Assembly: GCA_947495035.1 (NCBI GenBank)
Contig: CANLXI010000004.1
Span: 1-64,000, forward strand
Length of the DNA: 64,000 bases
Direction of reading: 5' to 3'
From: an uncultured Granulosicoccus sp.
GTDB lineage: Bacteria > Pseudomonadota > Gammaproteobacteria > Granulosicoccales > Granulosicoccaceae
How positions within the stretch are numbered: the stretch's first letter is position 1; each line of letters starts with the position of its first letter. Shown here one piece after another: positions 44,162 to 52,583 of this stretch. Below the pieces are notes generated by a model that was given only the letters and a program-made list of their open reading frames with translations, was not told the DNA's origin and searched no databases. The translations under genes were made by a program, and so were the position numbers.

Positions 44162-45360
44162 TGTCGGAAAAATCGCCAAGTAGCGGGAACACGGCAGTGG
44201 GTGGCGTGTCGCGATACCTGCTGAACCACATGCGTGATTATGGCCTGCTGTTCGCCCTGATCGCCATCATGCTGTTCTTTCAGGTGGTCACCGAGGGAAC
44301 CTTGCTCAAGCCTGTCAACATCACCAATCTGTTCCTGCAGAACAGTTACATCATCATCATGGCCCTGGGCATGCTCATCGTGATCGTGGGCGGCAACATC
44401 GATCTCTCCGTCGGCTCTGTCATGGGATTCATCGGTGCTCTATCGGCTGTGATGATCGTCAATCTGGATGTGCCGGTAGCCGTCACCATTCCGGTCTGCC
44501 TGTTCGTCGGTGGCCTGATCGGAGCGGCTCAGGGGTATTGGGTCGCGTACTGGAAGATTCCCAGCTTCATCGTGACGCTGGCCGGCATGCTGGTCTTTCG
44601 GGGATTGTCGCTCTGGTTGCTTGAAGGGCAGTCCGTCGGACCCTTTCCCAAGTCATTCCAGTTACTGTCTACCGGGTTCATACCTGATGTATTCGGTGTT
44701 GGTCGACCCAATGTCACCGCTCTGGTGGCCGGTGCCGTTGCTGCTCTGGCGATTGTCTGCCTGGGGCTTCGCAAACGGCGTCGGAACAGTGCCTACGGCA
44801 TGGTCGACGAGCCGCTCGCCGTGTTCATTGCCCGCAATGCCATCGTCAGTGGTGCGCTGTTGTTCGTGGCCTACAAGTTGTCGACGTTTCGCGGGCTGCC
44901 CAATGTGCTCATCACCATGGGCGTCTTGACCGTGATCTACGCTTTCGTGACCGAACACACCACGATCGGGCGGCGCGTCTATGCACTGGGCGGCAATGAG
45001 AAAGCCGCCAAGCTCTCGGGAATCCGTACCGAGCGCCTGACCTTCCTGACCTTCGTCAACATGGGGGTGCTGGCAGCACTGGCAGGTCTCATCTTCGCCG
45101 CTCGTCTCAACACGGCGACACCGAAGGCCGGCTTCGCCGTCGAACTGGATGTGATCGCGGCGGTGTTCATCGGTGGCGCCTCCATGTCCGGCGGTGTTGG
45201 CATGATCGTGGGCGCCGTGGTCGGTGCCTTCATCATGGGCGTGATGAACAATGGCATGTCCATCATGGGAATCGGCATCGATTATCAACAGGTCATCAAG
45301 GGGCTGGTGTTGCTGGCGGCCGTCATCTTCGATGTCTACAACAAACAGAAGCAACGCTGA
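44161..45360 (+). CDS. gguB: sugar ABC transporter permease (GguB-like)
   Basis: A 399-residue CUT2 permease with about 10 membrane segments. It has MALGMLIVIVGGNIDLSVGSVMGF and the EAA-like region with ALGGNEKAAKLSGI, both typical of RbsC/GguB-type permeases. It ends with FIMGVMNNGMSIMGIGIDYQQVIKGLVLLAAV, the standard terminus. It overlaps gguA by one base, and the dehydratase gene starts 12 bp later, so transport and catabolism share an operon. Confidence 0.94.
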   Translation: MSEKSPSSGNTAVGGVSRYLLNHMRDYGLLFALIAIMLFFQVVTEGTLLKPVNITNLFLQNSYIIIMALGMLIVIVGGNIDLSVGSVMGFIGALSAVMIVNLDVPVAVTIPVCLFVGGLIGAAQGYWVAYWKIPSFIVTLAGMLVFRGLSLWLLEGQSVGPFPKSFQLLSTGFIPDVFGVGRPNVTALVAGAVAALAIVCLGLRKRRRNSAYGMVDEPLAVFIARNAIVSGALLFVAYKLSTFRGLPNVLITMGVLTVIYAFVTEHTTIGRRVYALGGNEKAAKLSGIRTERLTFLTFVNMGVLAALAGLIFAARLNTATPKAGFAVELDVIAAVFIGGASMSGGVGMIVGAVVGAFIMGVMNNGMSIMGIGIDYQQVIKGLVLLAAVIFDVYNKQKQR

Positions 45361-45372
45361 GAACCGATTGAC

Positions 45373-47115
45373 ATGACTTTCACGAAAGCGCAATGGCCCC
45401 GTAAACTGCGTTCGGCAGAATGGTTTGGCGGAACCTCGCGTGATCATATCTATCACCGTTCCTGGATGAAGAACCAGGGGCTGCCAGCGGATCTGTTCGA
45501 TGGGCGTCCGGTCATCGGGATCTGCAATACCTGGTCTGAAATGACGCCCTGCAATGCGCATCTGCGGGACCTGGCCGATCGGGTCAGGCATGGCATATTC
45601 GAAGCCGGTGGGCTGCCGCTGGAGTTTCCGGTGTTTTCACCCGGAGAGAGTGCCTTGCGGCCGACTGCCATGATGTTCCGCAATCTGTGCGCCATGGATG
45701 TCGAAGAGGCAATACGCGGCAACCCCATGGATGGAGTGGTACTGCTGGCCGGTTGTGACAAGACGACCCCGGCACTGCTGATGGGGGCCGCTTCAGTCGA
45801 TCTGCCGGCCATTGTCGTATCCGGAGGCCCGATGCTCAATGGCATGTTCCGCGGAGAACGAGTGGGCTCTGGTACGCATCTGTGGAAATTCTCAGAAGCC
45901 GTCAAGGCAGGTGAGATGTCGCAGGCAGATTTTCTGGAGGCAGAGGCGTCCATGAGCCGTTCGCCGGGCAGCTGCAATACCATGGGCACGGCGTCGACCA
46001 TGGCTTCGATGTCAGAGGCGCTGGGCATGGCCTTGTCGGGCAATGCTGCCATTCCTGCCGTCGACAGTCGACGACGGGTCATGGCTCATCTGACCGGGCG
46101 GCGTATTGTCGACATGGTGAAGGATGACCTGAAGCCTTCCGACATTCTCACGCGCAGCGCCTTCGAGAACGCCATCCGCACCAACGGTGCCATTGGTGGC
46201 TCCACCAACGCGGTAGTGCATCTGCTCGCGATTGCCGGGCGCGTCGGTATCGATCTGAGCCTGGACGACTGGGATCGTTGCGGACAGGATATCCCCACCC
46301 TTGTGAATCTGCTGCCCTCGGGCAAATACCTGATGGAAGAATTCTTCTACGCTGGTGGTTTGCCCGTGGTCATCCGACATCTGTGCGAGGCCGGTGTCAT
46401 GGACCGAGAGGCCATGACCGTGTCGGGGAACAGTCTCTGGGAAGAGGTCAAGGAGGTTCGCAACTGGAATGAGGATGTCATCCTGCCGGTGGACAAGGCC
46501 TTGACCAGTCAGGGTGGCATTGCTGTCCTGCGCGGCAATCTGGCGCCCCGTGGCGCGGTGCTCAAGCCCTCGGCAGCGACGCCTGAATTGCTGGTACACC
46601 GTGGACGAGCGGTCGTGTTCGAGGATATCGACGATTACAAGCGCAAGATCGGTGACGATGATCTCGACATCGATGAAAACTGTGTGATGGTACTGAAGAA
46701 CTGCGGCCCCAAAGGCTATCCGGGGATGGCCGAAGTGGGCAACATGGGACTACCGCCCAAGGTGCTGAAGAAGGGCATCACCGACATGGTGAGAATATCG
46801 GACGCACGCATGTCCGGCACAGCCTACGGCACGGTAGTGCTGCATACGACACCGGAGGCGGCAGCCGGTGGTCCGCTGGCGGTCGTCCGCGATGGCGATA
46901 TCATCGAACTGAATGTGCCTGAACGGCGCTTGCAACTCGAGATCACGGAGGCTGAACTGGCGGCAAGGCTGGAGAGCTGGGTACCGGCAGTACCCGTACC
47001 TGCCAGCGGCTACGAACACCTCTTTCATACCCATGTGCAGGGCGCAGACACCGGGGCGGATTTCGATTTTCTGGTCGGTTGTCGCGGTTCGGCCGTGGGC
47101 AAGGACTCTCACTGA
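45373..47115 (+). CDS. IlvD/Edd-family sugar-acid dehydratase (L-arabonate dehydratase-like)
   Basis: A 580-residue Fe-S dehydratase. It has the cysteine-containing motifs TWSEMTPCNAHL, AGCDKTTPA and PGSCNTMGTAST, which bind the cluster. It differs from IlvD by length and the WFGG N terminus, which is typical of arabonate/xylonate dehydratases (590 or so). It should remove water from L-arabonate (or D-fuconate or galactonate) to give a 2-keto-3-deoxy acid. It lies directly behind the sugar transporter and overlaps the next gene by one base. Confidence 0.87.
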   Translation: MTFTKAQWPRKLRSAEWFGGTSRDHIYHRSWMKNQGLPADLFDGRPVIGICNTWSEMTPCNAHLRDLADRVRHGIFEAGGLPLEFPVFSPGESALRPTAMMFRNLCAMDVEEAIRGNPMDGVVLLAGCDKTTPALLMGAASVDLPAIVVSGGPMLNGMFRGERVGSGTHLWKFSEAVKAGEMSQADFLEAEASMSRSPGSCNTMGTASTMASMSEALGMALSGNAAIPAVDSRRRVMAHLTGRRIVDMVKDDLKPSDILTRSAFENAIRTNGAIGGSTNAVVHLLAIAGRVGIDLSLDDWDRCGQDIPTLVNLLPSGKYLMEEFFYAGGLPVVIRHLCEAGVMDREAMTVSGNSLWEEVKEVRNWNEDVILPVDKALTSQGGIAVLRGNLAPRGAVLKPSAATPELLVHRGRAVVFEDIDDYKRKIGDDDLDIDENCVMVLKNCGPKGYPGMAEVGNMGLPPKVLKKGITDMVRISDARMSGTAYGTVVLHTTPEAAAGGPLAVVRDGDIIELNVPERRLQLEITEAELAARLESWVPAVPVPASGYEHLFHTHVQGADTGADFDFLVGCRGSAVGKDSH

Positions 47116-48005
47116 TGAGCAAGCCCATTGCACTGGTCGGCATCGGCAAGATTGCTCGAGACCAGCATATCCCGGCGATTCACGCGGATCCCGACTGGTC
47201 TCTGGCAGCGACCGTCAGTCGGAATGCCAGCGTCGAGGGTATCGAGAACTACCCGACTCTGGATGCCTTGCTGGCGGCCAGACCCGACATCGACACGGTT
47301 TCCCTGGCCATTCCCGTACAGCCACGATTCGAGCATGCCAGACTGGCTATCGAGGCTGGCAGGCATGTCATGCTGGAAAAGCCTCCGGGTGTGTCGGTGG
47401 CGGAGTGCCTGAATCTGCAAGTGCTGGCGCAGCGTCAGGGCGTGTCCCTGTACGCAACCTGGCATGCACGTCATGCCGAAGGCATCGCGGAAGCGCGGGA
47501 CTGGTTGGCAGGACGTCGCCTGCGGTCTCTGCGCATCAGCTGGAAAGAAGATGTGCGGGTGTGGCACCCCGGCCAGGAGTGGGTCTGGGAGCCGGGTGGT
47601 CTCGGCGTCTTCGATCCCGGTATCAATGCCCTGTCCATTCTGACCAGCGTGTTGCCGGAACCCGTTCACCTGAATGCTGCCACCCTGGACGTGCCCGAGA
47701 ACCGGCAAACGCCGATCGCTGCCAGCCTGTCCTTCCAGCACTCGGCGGGAGCCTGCGTGGAGGCCGAGTTCGACTGGCGTCTGGTGGGCGATCCCGAATG
47801 GCAGATCATGATCGAGACGGATGATGGCTCAAGGGTGCTGTCATTCGGCGCGGCTTCCATGGATATCGAATACCGTCGCCTGTACCAGCGCATGGCCGAG
47901 CTGGTCGTGGACGGCACGATGGACATGGATCTGTCGCCCCTGATGCATGTGGCGGATGCCTTCATGCTGGGGCGGCGTCGCCACACAGACCCCTTCTTCT
48001 TCTGA
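47115..48005 (+). CDS. Gfo/Idh/MocA aldose 1-dehydrogenase (L-arabinose/D-galactose dehydrogenase-like)
   Basis: A 296-residue oxidoreductase with the Rossmann motif VGIGKIARDQHIP and EKPPGVSV, the Gfo/Idh/MocA lysine motif. Its size and context match the L-arabinose 1-dehydrogenase of Azospirillum, which oxidises arabinose or galactose to the lactone with NAD(P). ATG 47115 shares a base with the dehydratase stop. In this operon it is the first enzymatic step of the pathway after uptake. Galactose or fucose are alternative substrates. Confidence 0.82.
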   Translation: MSKPIALVGIGKIARDQHIPAIHADPDWSLAATVSRNASVEGIENYPTLDALLAARPDIDTVSLAIPVQPRFEHARLAIEAGRHVMLEKPPGVSVAECLNLQVLAQRQGVSLYATWHARHAEGIAEARDWLAGRRLRSLRISWKEDVRVWHPGQEWVWEPGGLGVFDPGINALSILTSVLPEPVHLNAATLDVPENRQTPIAASLSFQHSAGACVEAEFDWRLVGDPEWQIMIETDDGSRVLSFGAASMDIEYRRLYQRMAELVVDGTMDMDLSPLMHVADAFMLGRRRHTDPFFF

Positions 48006-48011
48006 CTAGCG

Positions 48012-48938
48012 ATGACCACGATGAAAACCGTTTTGACCGGTATTGCCCCGATTGCTCCCACGCCGTTTCATGACGACGGTACCGTTGATGAGGAGGGGAT
48101 GCGGCGAGTCCTCGATTGCATGATCGACCAGGGGGTGGATGCCATCTGCATTCTCGCCAATTACTCGGAACAGTTTCTGCTATCCGATGACGAGCGTGCC
48201 TCATTGACACGCTTGTGTCTGGAGCATGTTGCCGGGCGCAAGCCGGTGATCGTCACCACCAGTCATTTCTCGACCGATATCGCACGTCGGCGAGCCGTCG
48301 ACTGCGAGGCGCAGGGCGCTGACATGATCATGATGATGCCGCCATACCACGGGGTCGGCATTGCCCCGAGCGCGCAGGGTGTGTTCGAGCACTTCGCCGC
48401 TGTCAACGATGCGATCTCGATACCCATCATGGTGCAGGATGCGCCGCTCAGTGGCGTCAACCTGAGTGTCGAGTTGCTGGCGGACATGGCCATGAAGCTG
48501 GAGCATGTCAGTTACTTCAAGATGGAATGCGCGTTTGCGGCCGACAAGCTGGCGGCATTGATCGAACGGGCAGGCGCCCACATCGATGGACCCTTTGATG
48601 GTGAAGAGGCGGTGACCTTGCTGGCCGATCTGGATGCCGGCGTGACCGGCACCATGACCTCGGCCCTGTTTCCCGAGATGATCAGACCGATTGTCACCCT
48701 CTATCGTGATGGCCAGCACGAGGCAGCGCTGGCACAATGGCAGAAATGCCTGCCACTCATCAATCACGAGAATCGGCAGTGCGGTCTGCGAGCCTGCAAG
48801 GCTGTCTTCAAGGAAGGCGGTGTCATTGGCAGCGACCGTGTGCGTCATCCACTGAGGCCCTTGTCGGCTCGTACGCGAGAGCGATTGCTGTCTCTGGCAA
48901 GAGAACTCGACATCATTGCCTTGAATTGGGGACAATGA
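48012..48938 (+). CDS. DapA-family 2-keto-3-deoxy-sugar-acid dehydratase (AraD type)
   Basis: A 308-residue DapA-family protein: GIAPIAPTPFHDDGTVD at the start, ILANYSEQFLLSDDE in place of the GTTGE loop, and the Schiff-base lysine in SYFKMECAF. This changed loop and the QDAPLSG region match L-2-keto-3-deoxyarabonate dehydratase of Azospirillum rather than DapA. It should give 2-oxoglutarate semialdehyde from 2-keto-3-deoxyarabonate. ATG 48021 is an alternative start. The neighbouring aldehyde dehydrogenase supports the assignment. Confidence 0.83.
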   Translation: MTTMKTVLTGIAPIAPTPFHDDGTVDEEGMRRVLDCMIDQGVDAICILANYSEQFLLSDDERASLTRLCLEHVAGRKPVIVTTSHFSTDIARRRAVDCEAQGADMIMMMPPYHGVGIAPSAQGVFEHFAAVNDAISIPIMVQDAPLSGVNLSVELLADMAMKLEHVSYFKMECAFAADKLAALIERAGAHIDGPFDGEEAVTLLADLDAGVTGTMTSALFPEMIRPIVTLYRDGQHEAALAQWQKCLPLINHENRQCGLRACKAVFKEGGVIGSDRVRHPLRPLSARTRERLLSLARELDIIALNWGQ

Positions 48939-49008
48939 GCCTGCATGTAGCTGCATGCCTCGGAATCCCGGGGCATGAATACTTCAACACACCGACAGGA
49001 AACTTCAC

Positions 49009-50538
49009 ATGACGCTGTATGGCAACCGTATTGCCGGCAAGATCCAGGAAGATGGCCCGGTCTTCGAGAATGATCCCGTTTCAGGAGAACCTTCCTCCAT
49101 TACGGCAGGAACGGTAGCGCTGGTTGAAGAGGCAGCCAAGGCAGCCGCTGAGGCTTTCAAGACCTATGGTCGCAGCAGCCGCGCGCAACGAGCTGAGCTG
49201 TTGCGTGCCATTGCCGAGGAGATCGATTCGCGGGGTGCCGAGATCACCGCCATGGGTACCGGTGAAACAGGTCTGCCTGCCGCACGCCTGGAAGGCGAGA
49301 GGGGCCGTACGGTGGGACAGCTGCGACTGTTTGCCGAGCATATCGAGAAGGGGGATTATCTGGATGTGCGACATGATGAAGCCCTGCCGGATCGTGCACC
49401 ATTGCCACGCCCCGATCTGCGGCTCATGCAGCGCCCTCTGGGGCCGGTAGCGGTATTCGGTGCCTCCAATTTCCCTCTGGCCTTTTCCACGGCTGGCGGT
49501 GATACAGCATCTGCGCTGGCGGCTGGTTGCCCGGTCGTGGTGAAAGGTCATCCCGGACACCCGGGTACTGCGGCTCTGGTCGGTGAGGCGATCGATGCCG
49601 CCGTCGCCCGCTGCGGTCTGCATCCCGGTACTTTTTCACAGGTCAATGATGGCGGCCCCGGCAATGGCGGTGCCGACAGTCGGGCAGTGGGTGCCGCTCT
49701 GGTCCAGTCTCCGTACATCAAGGCTGTCGGTTTCACCGGTTCACTCGGTGGGGGACGAGCACTGTTCGATCTGGCGTGCCGCCGAGAAGAGCCCATTCCA
49801 TTCTTCGGAGAGCTTGGCTCGGTGAATCCTGTCTTCATCCTGCCCGCTGCAGCCAGCGCCAGAGGCGCGGAACTGGGAACTCAGTGGGCGGGTTCGGTCA
49901 CCATGGGTGTCGGCCAGTTCTGCACCAACCCCGGGATCGTCGTCATTCCTGCCGAACAGGCAGAGGCATTCGAAGCGGCGGCTGCCAAGGCTCTGGCCGA
50001 TGTACCGGCCACGCCCATGCTGACAAGCGGCATTGCCGATGCCTATCATCAGGGACTGAAGGCATTGTCCGACCATCCACAGGTCCGCGTGCTGCACTCG
50101 GCTGAGAGCAGTGGACGAAGCGCCGCGCCTGCCATGTTGGCGGTATCGGCGGCCGACTTCATCGCCAACCCGGATCTGGCGCATGAGGTCTTCGGTCCGG
50201 TGGGAATCATCGTCTCTGTTGCCAGTGAAGATGACATGCACGCCATCGCACAGAGTCTCGACGGTCAGTTGACCGTGACTCTGCAACTGGATGAAGGCGA
50301 TCATGCACTGGCCGCCGAGCTGTTGCCGGAGCTGGAAGAGAAGGCTGGTCGCATTCTGTGCAACGGATTCCCGACTGGCGTCGAAGTGGCCGATGCCATG
50401 ATGCACGGTGGCCCTTATCCGGCGTCTACCAATGTGGCAACCACATCGGTCGGCACACTGGCCATTCGACGCTTCCTGCGCCCCGTGTCCTATCAGAACT
50501 TTCCGGAAGGGCTGTTGCCTGCCGAATTCACGGCATAG
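49009..50538 (+). CDS. 2-oxoglutarate semialdehyde dehydrogenase-like aldehyde dehydrogenase
   Basis: A 509-residue aldehyde dehydrogenase, longer than the GabD type. It has FGASNFPLAFS, VVKGHPGHP (cofactor), the base Glu in FGELGSVNP, the nucleophile in GVGQFCTNPG and FPTGVEVADAMMHGGPYPAS near the end, features of KGSADH of the arabinose, glucarate and hydroxyproline pathways. It should oxidise 2-oxoglutarate semialdehyde to 2-oxoglutarate. It is last in the operon; a strong hairpin follows. Confidence 0.9.
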   Translation: MTLYGNRIAGKIQEDGPVFENDPVSGEPSSITAGTVALVEEAAKAAAEAFKTYGRSSRAQRAELLRAIAEEIDSRGAEITAMGTGETGLPAARLEGERGRTVGQLRLFAEHIEKGDYLDVRHDEALPDRAPLPRPDLRLMQRPLGPVAVFGASNFPLAFSTAGGDTASALAAGCPVVVKGHPGHPGTAALVGEAIDAAVARCGLHPGTFSQVNDGGPGNGGADSRAVGAALVQSPYIKAVGFTGSLGGGRALFDLACRREEPIPFFGELGSVNPVFILPAAASARGAELGTQWAGSVTMGVGQFCTNPGIVVIPAEQAEAFEAAAAKALADVPATPMLTSGIADAYHQGLKALSDHPQVRVLHSAESSGRSAAPAMLAVSAADFIANPDLAHEVFGPVGIIVSVASEDDMHAIAQSLDGQLTVTLQLDEGDHALAAELLPELEEKAGRILCNGFPTGVEVADAMMHGGPYPASTNVATTSVGTLAIRRFLRPVSYQNFPEGLLPAEFTA

Positions 50539-50557
50539 TGTTTCGGGTCTGATTGCC

Positions 50558-50587
50558 GGGCGCCAGACGATCATCTGTCTGGCGCCC
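50558..50587 (+). terminator. intrinsic terminator-like hairpin after the sugar operon
   Basis: GGGCGCCAGAC and GTCTGGCGCCC form a perfect 11-bp stem (50558-50568/50577-50587) with an 8-nt GATCATCT loop, 19 bp after the last stop codon of the operon. T residues after it are few. Confidence 0.6.
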
Positions 50588-50722
50588 TGGTTGCAGTCTG
50601 TATCCGTTGGGTGTGAGAAAGCCTCAGCAGCGACTGTACGGGAATGACCCGGGCAGGGAGAGCAGCGTCTCGTCCGCGTCATTCATTACCAGTGCGAATC
50701 GCCAGCGCAGGCTGATGGTTCT

Positions 50723-51781
50723 TCAGGCTGTGCCCATGCGCTCCAGTGCCTCGTTGGCGCGATCAAACCACAGGCGTGACACCAGGTTGTCCTTGGCCAG
50801 TGTAATTCCCAGTGTATCGACCCCTGTATGGCGATAGCGCAGGTCCAGCAGGATTTCACGGGCTATGGCCGAATTGCCCAACTCATGCTGTGCCATGGCT
50901 TCACTGTACAGGGCCGTATCGTAGTACGTCGAATCCGGATACTCGTTGCGGAGCCTCTGCATGGTCTGCAGTGCAGCGCTATAGTCCTTCTCATCCATCA
51001 ACTGGATGTAGCCTTGCAGGTACAGGGCGTCGTCGGCGAGATAACCATCCGAGTAGAGTGTGTGGATGATTTCCAGCTGTACGCTGGCGTTTTCCAGGTC
51101 TCCCGATTCACGTTGGTCAAGGGCGTCCAGATACAGGTCGAAGTCCTCTCCGTCACCATAGATCCCGGACTCACTGATGACCGGCAGCTTGATGGCTGCC
51201 TTGCGCTTGTTGACGGTCACCGGATCGCCGTCGATGTAGTCACTGTATGATTGTCTGGCTGCCTGGTAATCGCCTGAATCCTCGAGATCCTTCGCCTTGT
51301 AGAACTTCTGTTCATTGACGTTCACGGACTCGTCAACCTGCTGCAGAGTCTCGTAATCGACGGTGAAATCCGCGAACTTGCGGCCTTCTGTAATGGGCTG
51401 GAAAGTGACACCGACCGATATGGCCTCGGCCGGGTTGAGTACGACTTCATCGATGATATCGGTGGTGTACTGTTCCACATCGTCCTTACCGCCTTCCTTG
51501 CTCGATTCGATTCCCAGAGACTTCAGGGTATAGACATCGGCACCGCGATTGGATATCTGGATTTTCTGCGTCTTGACGGTACCGACGTCCAGTGTGCCGA
51601 AGTAGAAATCGGGGGTGGATATGAACAGATAGGTACCGTTTTGGCCAATCAGCGGCGTGGCCTTGCTGCCGCCAGAGCTGCCACTGCCGCCACTGCTGCA
51701 GGCTTGCAATATTGCAGCGGTCAGCACGGCACTCAGCAACGGTCGCAGGACTGATGGTTTTCGGCAACGCGCCTCACTCAT
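50723..51781 (-). CDS. lipoprotein with an ASH-like beta-domain and TPR-like repeats
   Basis: A protein of 352 residues. It begins with a signal peptide and lipobox (ILQAC, cysteine at about 27), then a Gly/Ser linker, a beta-sandwich region (FYFGTLDVGTVKTQKIQISNRG, about residues 50-150) of the ASH/DUF1573 type, and TPR-like helices (Y.DTALYSEAMAQHELGN and similar) in the C-terminal half. It should sit in the periplasm, probably anchored to the outer membrane. It is encoded 16 bp downstream of the HAMP protein. No enzyme function is visible; a scaffold or secretion accessory role is possible. Confidence 0.7.
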   Translation of the reverse strand: MSEARCRKPSVLRPLLSAVLTAAILQACSSGGSGSSGGSKATPLIGQNGTYLFISTPDFYFGTLDVGTVKTQKIQISNRGADVYTLKSLGIESSKEGGKDDVEQYTTDIIDEVVLNPAEAISVGVTFQPITEGRKFADFTVDYETLQQVDESVNVNEQKFYKAKDLEDSGDYQAARQSYSDYIDGDPVTVNKRKAAIKLPVISESGIYGDGEDFDLYLDALDQRESGDLENASVQLEIIHTLYSDGYLADDALYLQGYIQLMDEKDYSAALQTMQRLRNEYPDSTYYDTALYSEAMAQHELGNSAIAREILLDLRYRHTGVDTLGITLAKDNLVSRLWFDRANEALERMGTA

Positions 51782-51797
51782 GTCGTGATACCTCATC

Positions 51798-52442
51798 TCA
51801 GGCAGCCTTGTCGTTGGCCGCTGAGGCGTCACCGGCCGCGCCTTTGGCGTCTCGTTCCAACTGGAAATAGTCCAGAGCGGTGCGGCATTCCTGCAGGGCA
51901 TGATTGATCGATTCGGCATTGGTTGCAGAAGCGTCGAGGTCCCCCACCTGTGCGATACCCGACTTGGCTGCCTGAATCTGCTCACGGACACTGCGCATGG
52001 CCGCCGTCAGTTCACCGGCAATCTCTCCGAACTCTCCCTTGTCGGACGCACGCAGACGTACATCGAGGTTTCCGTCTCCGATCTCCCGCAGGCTGCGCTT
52101 GATGGCAAGGATCGGATGACCCAGTCGACGGGTGATGAACACCCCCAGGCCGATGGTGATCGTGGCGTTGATCAGCAGCATGGCAATGAGCCACTTGCCA
52201 AGTACGTCCGATAATGTGGGCAGTGCCTCATTGGCCAGAGCCATGTCTTCGGAGACGAACAGCAGAGGAGCCATGCCGTCGATCAGTCGTCCCAGCATCT
52301 GATGGTAGAAGACGCCGACCAGGGCCGTGGTGATGATCAGGTAGACGAAGGTCAGCATGACGACCCGTCGGATTTCACGCGCCTGAAAGGTTTTGTCGCG
52401 CAAAATGGCGAGCAGGAAGTTGGAGTCTGACGAACGAGCCAT
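51798..52442 (-). CDS. HAMP-domain membrane protein
   Basis: A 214-residue protein: a membrane segment (VVMLTFVYLIITTALVGVFY), a periplasmic loop of about 45 residues, a second membrane segment (LIAMLLINATITIGLGVFI), then a HAMP domain (RLGHPILAIKRSLREIGDGNLDVR) and a coiled coil with an Ala-rich tail. There is no kinase, cyclase or methyl-accepting output domain, so it resembles a truncated receptor that stops after HAMP. It shares a strand with the lipoprotein behind it. Confidence 0.75.
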   Translation of the reverse strand: MARSSDSNFLLAILRDKTFQAREIRRVVMLTFVYLIITTALVGVFYHQMLGRLIDGMAPLLFVSEDMALANEALPTLSDVLGKWLIAMLLINATITIGLGVFITRRLGHPILAIKRSLREIGDGNLDVRLRASDKGEFGEIAGELTAAMRSVREQIQAAKSGIAQVGDLDASATNAESINHALQECRTALDYFQLERDAKGAAGDASAANDKAA

Positions 52443-52583
52443 AGGGAGACACCGGGAAAAATGAATGATATATGCGGATGTCGGCGTGTCGACTGTTATC
52501 TTGACTGGCAGGGATCGGGCAATCGATGCGCCACTGCGTATACTTGTGGCTCAGTTCACAGCCCCCGAGAGGCACCTCTTTGA

